In this document: piece after piece, positions 1 through 10,300 of the stretch | Position numbering within the stretch: the stretch's first letter is position 1 | How the letters are laid out: the number at the start of each line of letters is the position of its first letter | Source of the DNA: Pseudeuparius sepicola | Taxonomy: Eukaryota; Arthropoda; Insecta; Coleoptera; Anthribidae | Direction: 5' to 3' | Assembly (NCBI GenBank): GCA_963920635.1 | Contig: OY987305.1 | Span: 5,371,153-5,435,152 of the forward strand | Length of the DNA stretch: 64,000 nt | Notes under the pieces: generated by a model | Databases searched by the model: none | Seen by the model: only the letters and a program-made list of their open reading frames with translations | Told to the model about the DNA's origin: nothing | Program-made: the position numbers and the translations under genes

Positions 1-767
1 TGCAAACATTAATTATTAGTAAATAACTCCGTGAATTGCTCAAATTACACGCAAAAATCTAATAAACAATAGTTATAAATTATTAAGTGTGAATACTGAG
101 TGACCTGGAGCATAATCTCATTTCCCATAAAAAAATTTAAAAGTCATTAAAATTGGTATTTGGGTCCGAACACAGAAAATCCCTAGAAATACCCAAACTT
201 GCCACAATATTTTCGAACTTGCTTCAATTTCTTGGCCAAGAAATTGACAAAGAAATTGAAGGTAAATTGACGACAATTTCTGTTTTACACTTACAATTTA
301 TTGTACAATTTATTGAAGAAGAAATTGACAAGTGTAATTTACATTTTTGTGATATTGGCTAAGAACGCGTTTCGTGCTACGCCACTGGCCTGTCGTGCGA
401 TGTGGCAGTCGGTAACACGGCCGCGAGCGCTGTTAGGCGTCCTGTCTCTTTGCTTGTCTAAGGTGGTACACAACAGTGGTGCAAAGTGACTGTGGTGCGA
501 ATTCGGTATCGCGTAGCGCCCTCTAAAAAGTTTGCGAGTGAAAAAATAGAACGATCCAACACCGTGTAGAGCTGGCTCAGCAGTGCAAAAAATTCGTCTT
601 CGTTAGGGCGGTAGTTTATCGAGCACTACACGAACTAAGTTTGATTTTTAGGGTTCTCCAGGGCCCTATAGGTTTGTACCCCTCAAAGGAAATAATGGCA
701 GAGCTTTTGATTTTATTTTAAAGTAAGTTCGTGTTCAAACCTCGTTTTTTAGGATTTTGCAAAAAGC
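1..767. other. No gene recognised; perfect 22-bp palindrome at 225-246
   Basis: I see no coding exon or named element here. A perfect palindrome (CAATTTCTTGG and its mirror) occupies 225-246, and AT-rich repeats of an AAATTG motif surround it. Around 365-386 the text reads as the reverse of a hAT-style end (CAGTGGCGTAGC), but no partner end was found. Confidence 0.5.
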
Positions 768-1103
768 AATAAATGCATTGGCGTAGCTAAGGGGGGGCTG
801 GGAGGGGGCTAAGCCCCCCTGGTATAAAAATAGCCCCCCCTGACAAATTATAGCGTTTATTTTTATAATATTTTGGACATTATAGGTTTACATTAAAAAC
901 CTTACTAAGCTGATTTAATTTAGTTGCGTGTTCGTGTTATTGCGTATAGTAATAGACACTGACTAAAACATTAATGACAAAATAAAACTAACTAAACAGC
1001 GGCAACACTGAACACTGGCAACACTGCTGTCACGCACACGCACTCACCCCGCACCCGACCCCGTCAGTCCGCCACACGCCACACTCACAGAATTAGCATC
1101 ACT

Positions 1104-1413
1104 CAGGGACTCTTTAAAATAAGGGGACCCAGCATTTCAGATGTGACAATTAAAGAATTTCAACTATACAATAAATTTTTTTCATTTGAGAGTTGCCATA
1201 TTCTGTATTTGTAGACACAACATTGTCAACTCTAATTTTTAGAAATCATGGAAACCATTATTAATTTTTACCAACAATCAAATTACCTGTTTTATTAATA
1301 GATTCTCCAATAAAATGGCATACTTGGCATCACTGATACCATTAGAATGTGAAAAGAATAGGCCTCACTTTGGAAAGTATAATGCTGGGTCCCCTTACTT
1401 TAAAGAGTCCCTG
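1104..1413. mobile_element. hAT-like MITE (CAGGGACTC ends) nested in the composite hAT
   Basis: Terminal inverted repeats of about 32 bp start CAGGGACTCTTTAAA and include GGGGACCCAGCATT. A perfect 8-bp target duplication GCATCACT flanks the element (1096-1103 and 1414-1421). It is 310 bp long with no coding capacity. The related copy at 36631-37166 is longer by about 230 bp, so this one probably suffered an internal deletion. Confidence 0.87.
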
Positions 1414-1527
1414 GCATCACTACGAACCTGGACGGCTGGACGTGACTGCTTACTGTGATTGATATGTAATACTGCGAAGACGCCAATGTACATACATCTA
1501 TATTTTTACTTATGCAGTATCAGTATA

Positions 1528-2428
1528 GAGAGTGAGTTTTTTCGATGCCCACTATGCGGATCTCGGAAACTAGCAGAGCTAGAACAAAGGTTAAATGGGG
1601 AAAGAATTGCGGTTTTGAATGCTCAATCTAATGCCCCTTTTGGATTTTTAAAAAAGTTCATGGCTCACTAGATATTTTCAAAACAGTGATTTTTTGCTAT
1701 TTCATCAGATCTCTGTAGCTCCGTTATTTCTGATTATACAAAAAAACTGTAGAGACAAAAATTGTAGATAATTTTGGACTTAATAAGATAATCTGATCCA
1801 ATTTTTTATGTTGTTTGTGATTTTTTAGATATGACATGAACTTGTGTTTTTTTAAATGTAAATCATAGTTGGCTGTGGCCTTATAAAATCGGCCATTTTT
1901 TTAGCTTTCCAAAAATATAATACTCGGCATAGTTATTATAAAAAATAAAAGAGCTATGGCTAATTTTCTGATTTTTTTTTTTAAATTTTCACATAGTCAG
2001 CCATGGAATATTTTCATAATTACGTTCTATTTTATAATTAGATGTAAGCTGAAAGCTCAAAAAAACGGCCGATTTGATAAGGCCACAGCCAACTATGATT
2101 TAAATTTTAAAAAAACACAAGTTTATGTCATATCTCAAACATTACAAACAACATAAAAAATTGGATTAGATCATCTTATTAAGCCCAAAATTATCTACAA
2201 TTTTTGTCATAAGCCCAAAATTATCTACGATTTTTGTCTCAACAGTTTTTCTGTATAATCAGAAATACCGGAGCTATACAGAGATCTGATGAAATATCAA
2301 AAAATCACTCTTTTCAAAGTATCTAGTGAGCCATGAACAAAACTGCAATTCTTTCCTCATTTAACCTTTGTTCTAGCTCTGCTAGTTTTCGAGATCCCCA
2401 TAGTGGGCATCGAAAAAAACTCACCCTG
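1528..2428 (-). mobile_element. Mariner-type remnant nested in the composite hAT, foldback form
   Basis: The ends match CAGGGTGAGTTTTTTTCGAT in inverted orientation and are flanked by TA, as for Tc1/mariner elements. The left end is degraded to GAGAGTGAG. The two halves are long mirror images of each other: 'GATCTCGGAAAC' near 1560 mirrors the text near 2390, and the ATCATAGTTGGC segments near 1865 and 2090 mirror too. The region that holds transposase remains in the copies at 35400-36516 and 51957-53098 is missing, so this copy is essentially a hairpin. Confidence 0.75.
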
Positions 2429-2816
2429 TATGTAGTAAAGTTGTGTGTATTTAAATTAATAACGTTGTGCCGATTAATAATAAGTAGTTCAGTAAGTTCA
2501 TTTACAAATAAGTACCTACCTAATTAATTGACAATTGACTATTCATTCATCCGAGCAATAACCCACGATACACAGAAAACGGTATGCCCGCGCGCAGGTG
2601 CTGTGACGTAAACGGTGACGCTTATTCGACAAAATCATGGTTTACTTTTATTTTTAAACGGAAATTTGAGTCGTTTTATAGTGAGTTAGGTAAACACATA
2701 TACACCAAAGTGTTTATATGCGGCGCTCCGGCGCTTTTGCGGGTTACTGAATCTCATCTCCTTCAGGGGCTTAAGCCCCCCGGAGAAAAAAGGCTAGCTA
2801 CGCCTATGAATAAATG

Positions 2817-4800
2817 CGAATAAATTTTAGGGAACCTTTGTTTCGTCCAACTTTAAAAATATAAAATTATTTTTTGCAGTACATAACTACGTAGGTGTTT
2901 GTTCTATATGATAAAAATGAAAACACCATCTACCATTCCATTCGCCAAATAAATGCCATATAAACTTGCGCTACAACGCACACATTTCTACCGATTTTTA
3001 AATAATAATTCGGAAAAATCGGAAAATCGAGCTTACGCTATTTATTTGCCTACAGAAAATGTTTCCCAGTTAGCAACTAAATCCGGCACAACAACGACGG
3101 ACAGTGTGAATTCAATCAACGGCCACAATTCGTTTTTAAATTGCTTTAATTTGCGTTGGCGAATGTTTAAATTTGCAACCGTTACTGGCGACGGTTTGTT
3201 TTTGCATTAAGCAAACGTTTTTTTTTTCGAACACATTCAGTAATTAACAGACTGAAGTTTGGGCGACACGCCACTAACTCAGGGTGTAGCATTAGGCAGT
3301 GAGATGCAAGCCACTGCTTTCTACTTTATTATAGTCCTCCTTACGGCAGAATGCGTGCGACGTAAGGGGGAAGAACTCGCAAATATTATAGAATTAGTCA
3401 CAGTTCAGGGGCGTAGCTAAATTTTGTGTAACTCACTGACTTAATTTTCATATAATTGTTATTTAATTTATTGTTAATATCATTCTTAACGGTGATGCCT
3501 TAGACTATGGAGGAAGGCAAACCCTTATAGCATTGGCAATTATTTCTCGTGCTTGAGAATGCAACGTTCTTCCCTGTTTACTCATTTTGCACACGTTAAC
3601 TCCCGAACATACGAAACGCCACTGAGCTCTCTGAGCCGGCGGAAAAAACTTGCCAGCGGCCTAAAAAATGAGGTCTGTATGGTAGCCCAAATACGCAATT
3701 AACTTTACGTACTATAGAAACAGGCACAAAACGCGTTGGCTAACTGATTTTGTCAGCCGACTCCTTCGCAGAAGTGCTGTGTTGCCGTATTTCAAAGGCG
3801 ATGGTAGACGCGACGATGTTGAAAAAAATATAATAGGTGTTTTATCACACCACGTTGAAAATAAATGATAAACAAAAATGGGTAAGTGGTCCCGTGATGC
3901 AAACTTTATTTTTTCGGTATAACGGAGTTCAGAAATTCGGCTTCAATATGATAAAACTCGTATTCGCCAATAAATAACGACTACTCGTATAGGAAATCTC
4001 GCAACGCTGCCCGCATTCTTTAGAAACGTTTTCTTTCGTTCTTTGGACTATAGTAAAAATGTGAGACGTTCAAAAAAAAACAAATTCCCCCTGTTTTCCA
4101 TCGGCTCTATTGATTGATATAAACTTGACATATCTGAATAAATAATGCCTGCGTTTCTTTCCGTCAAAAAAAAAAACGTGGAATTCGAGTAAAAATGCCA
4201 ACCGTTTAGTGATCGGTATCACGCGACGTTTTCCCTTGTCAATTGCGGAACGATCTTCGTGATATATTCGTTCAGAAACGAATTCCACTTCTTAAAGAGT
4301 GTCATTAGTAGTGGGGGCAATGGAAATAGCACTGTCATAACCGGCTGAATTTATTAGGCCCGCTATCTGGGAAGAATTTAAAGAGTTCCGTGAAATATGG
4401 AGATTATGTCCCGAAAATTCGGGTTGGATCGAAAATAGGAGTTGGCTTATTAGGTATGCAGCATCTCTTTGCTTTTTGTATAGTCATTTGTCTTAATTCC
4501 TCTGACCTCGGTCGGGGCGGGGATGTGAAAGACATTTCAGACTTTGTTTCGGGCACATAGGCGTATCTTGGAAATCTCTACGCACTTTCCTAAATGCCTA
4601 AATCGATAGAGGCATTTGTTTTTTTCGTAAAAAATGCTTAATATGCTTTCGTAATATTTGGGGTCCTATTTTTTATCGCAGTGGGCTAAAAGCGAATCTC
4701 AAAATAATGCATACCGGGATGTAGAGCTTTCAGAAATTTCTAAAATTAGTCGACCCGTTATAAAATAATGAATTGTCGCCACTTCAAGTGAAACACACTG
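2817..4800. other. Unassigned AT-rich sequence
   Basis: No recognisable gene. The longest frames are short and match no family I know. A hAT-style end (CAGGGGCGTAGCTAA) stands alone at 3406. Poly-T and poly-A tracts are frequent. Confidence 0.4.
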
Positions 4801-6042
4801 TATACAGGGTGTAACTAAACTGATGGTCAAAAATGAAACCACGTATTCTTGGAGTCAAAATAAGGGCACTTTTTCATATATTTTTTTCTCCTACGGGCCA
4901 TAGTTTTTTTATACAGAGCGTAGAAATTTAGAGAAAAATACACATATTTCTTAGTATCTCTAGAAGTATACGAGATATTTTCTTCAAACTTGGCGTGTCA
5001 CATGAGCGGTTGAGTTGTCAAACTTAAGGTTAATATGAAGCTTGTGAGGCCCCCAGTTGCGGAGATACAGGGTGTTATTAAAATTCATTAGTTCAGAAAA
5101 ATATGAATACCCTGTATAATCGCATTTTTTAAATTTGTTTTGAATGGTAAATTCAATGGTTAACAAAAAGTATCTCTTAGTATTTTTCCATATTCTCAGC
5201 CGTTTTTTAATTATTTTCAAAGAACGGCAATGCTGCAATAAAAAAGTCACTTTAAGAACAAATTTAACAATCTGTGGATGTCAATTAAACTTGGCATTAT
5301 TTGAATCATTTGGCTGCCAACTTTACACCTTAGTATCAATATTTTGAAAAATTATATTTTCATTTGAAGAATTGACTGATATGCACTTTTGCTATGGACT
5401 TATTGCCAATGGCAATAATAAACATGCGGAAACGCATAGTTGCGTATATTGAAAGAGACGGGGTCATTTCGAACATTTAATAATTTAATTTTCTAATAGC
5501 AATACGTTTCTTTTATTATTGTTTTTGCGTTTGTATTTTGTTAAATAAAGTTTAATTGACATCCACAGATTGCTAGATTTATTCTTAGAGTGACTATTGT
5601 TCATTGCAGCTTTGCTGTTCTTTAAAAATAATTAAGAAACGGCTGCGAATATGAAAAAATACTAAGAGATACTTTTTGTTAACCATTGTATTCACCACTC
5701 AAAACAAATTTAAAAAATGCGATTATACAGGGTATTCATATTTTTCTGAACTAATTAATTTTACTAACACCCTGTATCTCCGCAACTAGGAGCCTCAGAA
5801 GCTTCATGTCAACCTTAAGTTTGACGGCTCATCTGCTCATGTGACACGCCAAGTTTGAAGAAAATATCTCGTATACTTCTAGAAATACTAAAAATATGTG
5901 TATTTTTCTCCAAACTTATACGCTCTGTATAAAAAAAAACTATGGCCCGTAGGAGAAAAAATCATATGAAGAAGTGCCCTTATTTTCACTCCAAGAATAC
6001 GTGGTTTCATTTTTGACCATCAGTTTAGTTACACCCTGTATA
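4801..6042. mobile_element. Foldback/MITE with about 490-bp inverted arms and CAGGGTG ends
   Basis: The left arm (4801-5292) and right arm (5548-6042) are near-perfect mirror images around a unique centre of about 255 bp. Each outer end reads TATACAGGGTGTAACTAAAC. The TA next to CAGGGTG suits a Tc1/mariner-type insertion. A second ACAGGGTGTTA-like motif lies inside each arm near 5082 and 5779. There is no coding frame of note. Single-stranded DNA or RNA from it would form a very long hairpin. Confidence 0.85.
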
Positions 6043-6424
6043 TTTAGAGAATTATAATCCATTCTATTAGTAAATTTTCAAAACAACACTTTCAGACATT
6101 TCCCTCTGTTTCCAGAGAGTTCTACTTGAATCAAATACCTCATAAAGCAACTGTAATTTGTCTAAAAGTTACCAAATATCTACAGCTCTTGAACATTAGC
6201 GTTTGACTGTAATTTTATCAAGCGAAAATACTATTGTGCCGCTGCTGTGTAGTGTAGGCGGTTTCTAAGCAACCCCCACGACCCTACATATTGTAGTGAC
6301 TGCTCCCAAGCACTTCTTGTGCAAGCTTGGGCTTAATATATCATATTCACGGAAGCAAATTAATGAAGATGTATTGGAATTGTCGTACCTACGTTAATAA
6401 ATATGACAACAACGCGCACGTGTT
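6043..6424. other. Short unique spacer before the LTR element
   Basis: No gene or repeat recognised. The last four bases before the retrotransposon (GCCT, 6425-6428) are its target duplication. Confidence 0.4.
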
Positions 6425-6428
6425 GCCT

Positions 6429-7223
6429 TGTGCCGCGCCCGACCTAAGGATCCCTAATCGTTATTTTTAGTTTATAGTTATAGTTTAGTGGGTTGTTATT
6501 TGTGGATAAAACCTAGTTCTAGATAGTAAATAGATATTAGTGGTGGTGCGGAGTGCCCAGCCACAGATGTGGTAGTGCGGAGTGCCCAGAGGGGCGGATG
6601 TTTTCGGCCGCTTTGGACGAAACCAACGGAGCGACCGGGGGAGGTCGGGGACAGTCGGAGCGAGGCGGCCGGGCAAGGAAGTGAGTGCCTGTGGGCGCAC
6701 CGCGGGCGATCGCGACATCGCGACAGCGGAAATCAAGTGGAGCCTGACTGGTACCGACTACCGACTGATTCTTCGTGACAGTATAGTGTGTGGCCGGCGT
6801 GGCCGCTGTAAGGGATTCCAGAGCGTTGGCTGGCAGGAACCTCGACGGTGAAGACGAGAACGAAGTCAACTGAAGCAGTAATCCGAATGCGCCAAGGCTG
6901 TTGGTGCATCTCACAGTATTTGGGAGTGTTTTGGCAGTGGCCTAGCGGGGAACAGACAGTATACCTATTGCCAGGTTGAAGGAGAGTTTGGGGTCGTAAA
7001 GATCTCCACACACGGACCGCGTTTGGCTAGGGTATTAACCCCCGCCCAGGACTTATGGTGAGGTCTTTCTGATGGGGTTAAACAATTTTATAACTGGACA
7101 ATTCATGACTAGTCGTAAATAAATGCTTAAATTTGATTACGCTTTTTCAATTTGCGCTCGCAGCTGGAATCCACGCTAGTCGGGTACGCTACAGTTCCCG
7201 CTCTACAACTGTAGTCGCGTGCA
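6429..7223 (+). repeat. 5' LTR of the gypsy element
   Basis: It begins TGTGCCGCG and ends GTGCA, so it keeps the TG...CA termini. It repeats at 11769-12563 with no difference that I noticed; four predicted frames inside the two copies translate identically. A polyadenylation signal (AATAAA) sits near 7118. The middle is unusually GC-rich for this window. Confidence 0.95.
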
Positions 7224-7225
7224 TT

Positions 7226-7243
7226 TGGCGCCCAACGTGGGGC
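7226..7243 (+). promoter_or_regulatory. Primer binding site, tRNA-Lys type
   Basis: TGGCGCCCAACGTGGGGC starts two bases after the 5' LTR. This is the 18-nt complement of the 3' end of tRNA-Lys1,2 used as primer by several retroelements. It is intact. Confidence 0.9.
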
Positions 7244-7349
7244 GAAGCTGCAGGTTGGATCAGTGTTGTTAGGTTTCCTTTTATAAATTTGAATTAGAGA
7301 TAATTCTGCATTTATTTGTTTTATGTGAAGTCTAATTTCATTCAACAAA

Positions 7350-10300
7350 ATGCCGAATGAAAATAATGATAGGGGGAATGGGGTTGAAGAACCGTCATCG
7401 GACCAAGTACCAAATGTTGATACACCACGTACTGTTGAAGACTATCTGAGCCAATTAGCTTTTTGTGTTACAAATCTCAGCCTAAACTTGAACCAAGCTA
7501 TGTGTAAAATTTCGACTGATGTAAATTCCATTAAGAAAACTGTAAAACAATTAGAATCTGACAAAGATAATAACGATTCGGGAGATCTAGGTTATGGGGT
7601 GTTAGGGTCGGCACGACCCCCAGCTAAAACCGTTTCTTTTCAAAATGAGGTGGAAAATTCTGTTTTAAATGAATCGTTGGGGAGAAGATCTGTTGCCCTT
7701 TCTCAGACTTCGCATTATTCTTTGTTGTGGAAGGAATTGGGGGGTTATAATTTACAATTTAAACCTGACGGAAATTTGCATCCGGTTGCCTTTGTAAAAA
7801 AGTTAGAGGTTATGTTTGAGGACGCTGATGTGCCGGAAAATAGACGCGTACAACTAGCAGTAGGAGCGCTTCGCGGCTCTGCGGCCGACTGGGGTCAAAT
7901 CAAGGAACAACAATTCCTAGATTTTGGAAGGTTTAAGGAATTATTTTTGCAACGGTACTGGGGTGTTGAGACTCAGCGAAATATGTACCAAAAATTGATG
8001 TATAGCGAATGTAACACGGGTTCTAGAGCCGACTACTTTTTAAAATTGTTTATGGAGGCCACCTTTCTAAACAGCCCTCCAAATGAAAGGGAAATTGTTG
8101 ATATGATTTCCAATCACTTTTCTTTGGACATTCGCAGAGGAATTTTGAGTGCCGGACTTAAGACAGTCGATGAAGTTGAGGCGTACCTGCGCAAGATGGA
8201 CGCATTTGACCGCGAAGAGCAGGTTAGGCGCAATGTTAGTAATCAGAGTAACTGGCGGGAAAATCGTAGAGTAGCAAATCCGAATCCGATTAGTAGTGGA
8301 AATCAGGGACGTGCGGGACCGGTTAGGAATGATGTTAGGAATGATGTTAGGAATGAGGCAGGAAATGAACAGGGTGCGCCTAGGGCAATTAATAGGTCGA
8401 TTTTCACTTTATTTAACAGCAGTCCTGATGAATTGCTGCAGGAAAGCGAACCACAGGTTATGAGTTCTAAGAAATCGCGCGTTCGACCGATTTTGAATAT
8501 AAAGGTTTGTGGTATTAGGAAAAGTGTCTTAGTCGATAGTGGTTGCGATATGTCGGCAATAAGCGAGGACTTTTATAAGTATCTTAAGGCAGAGGGTGAT
8601 CAACCACTCCCAGTGTTGCCAATGAATAGTGTAACTGTGACAGGCTCGATTAAAGCGCCTTCTGTAACGGTTAATAAGCAAGTTTTTCTTACTTTTAAGT
8701 TTGGTAATGTGGTTTTCGACTACCCTTGCATAGTCGTGCCATCTCTATTGCGAGAAGTGATTTTAGGGTGGGACTGGATTGGCGATAATTCCCCGGTTAC
8801 AATGGATGTCCCTAGATCGAACCTTTCCTTTATGTTGAAGGGAACGTTAGTTTCGTTACCATTTGGTGGAACTAGCTCTGTGGAATCGTGTGAGCCGAAG
8901 GTCGCCGTGAACGAGGTTCAATCGAGTAGTGAGAGGGATGTTATTTATTCGCTCCCTCTTATTCAAGTCTATGATGAATGTAAAATTAAAGAGGTTGCAA
9001 ATCAGTCTCCTTTATTGGACGATAGACAGAAAAATGAGTTGTCAGGTTTTCTAATGTCTTTTCAAGACATATTTTCCGATAATCCAGGTAGAATTTCGAA
9101 GTATGAACATAAAATTGAGCTCAGGGACGAGTCTCCTTTCTATCTGAGATCGTTTCCCGTTCCACATGCCTATAAGGAAGAAGTTGATAGGCAGGTGAAG
9201 GAAATGGTAAAGTGGGGGGTTGTAAAGAGGGCCCAAACCGAGTATATTAGCCCTTTGGTTGTGGTGCGCAAAAAGGATGATTCAATTCGCGTATGTTTGG
9301 ACGCTAGACACATAAATAAACGGATGGTTCGGGACCACGTCACACCTCCGAATCCAAACGAGTTCATTGGTCATTTTACGCCTGGGCAGATCTTAACTTT
9401 AATCGATTTGACTGCTAGTTACTGGCAGATTCCCGTTTATGGCCCTCACCAGAAGTATTTGGGCTTTGCGTACGGAGGCTACACCTATGTCTTCACGGTT
9501 TTGCCTTTCGGCTTAAGCACATCGGTAGGTAGTTTTATACGAGGTTTAGACATAGTTCTCGGCGAAGAAGTCAAAGGGTTTGTACTGGCTTATGTCGACG
9601 ATATACTCGTTTACTCTGAGTGTTACAAGGATCATTTGGCTCATCTGAATATCATTTTCAAAAAGTTTAGAGAAGTGGGCATTACTGTCAAGTTGCGGAA
9701 ATGTGAATTCGCTAAAGAAGAGTTGAGGTTTTTGGGTCACCTCCTAACACCCAATGGGATTAGTGTTGATCCAAATAGAGTTAAGGCTATCCAGGATTTT
9801 CGTAATCCAAGAAATCTCAAGGAACTTAGATCCTTCTTAGGGTTTGTTAATTATGATCGCAGGTTTTGTGAGCGATTTTCGAATCTGACCGTTCCCTTAC
9901 TCCCCCTGTTGAAGAAGGGTAGCCGTTGGAGCTGGAAACCCGAGCACCAAGAGGCGTTCGAGGCAATTAAAGCGGGTTTTTGTGATGTCGTAATGCAACA
10001 CCATCCTGACCCTACCAAACGGTATTTTGTACAAACTGACAGTTCAGCGTACGGTATAGGGGCATGCCTCTTCCAGCTAAGTGACGAAGGTGAAAAAAAT
10101 ATTATTGCTTTTTATAGTCGGACTCTCAAAGGCGCCGAACTAAATTATACTGTGACAGAGAAGGAAGCATTAGCTGTTATTGCTGCTCTCCAACAGTGGC
10201 GTGTGTTCATTTTAGGTCGTGAAACCACTGTCATTACAGATCATAAAAGTTTAGTTTTTATGCAATCATGTAGGTTAGTGAACGCGCGTATTTCTCGATG

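Larger units (their letters stand above)
776..2808 (+). mobile_element. Composite hAT-type non-autonomous element, copy 1
   Basis: The ends are inverted repeats, CATTGGCGTAGCTA at the left and the mirror of CATAGGCGTAGCTA at the right. They are flanked by a perfect 8-bp duplication AATAAATG (768-775 and 2809-2816), as expected of the hAT superfamily. Runs of G and C (AAGGGGGGG, AAGCCCCC) lie just inside both ends. No transposase was found, so it must have moved using enzyme from elsewhere. It holds two older passengers, a CAGGGACTC element and a mariner remnant, at the same places as in the copy at 34964-37480. The boundary is firm; the superfamily rests on duplication length and end sequence only. 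Confidence 0.88.

Noticed and set aside
2584..2823. 79-codon frame, with a mirrored 106-codon frame at 34914-35234
   Set aside because: Both lie in the sub-terminal region of the composite hAT and exist because the element is repeated; no transposase similarity.
3406..3624. Possible small hAT element with CAGGGGCGTAGC and CAGTGGCGTTTC ends
   Set aside because: The 8-bp flanks (TCACAGTT and AGCTCTCT) do not match, and the two ends agree over only a few bases.
6485..7011. Several open frames on both strands within the LTRs (repeated at 11825-12351)
   Set aside because: They lie entirely in the LTR, occur identically in both LTRs, overlap each other in several frames and match no protein family. 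They reflect GC-rich composition.
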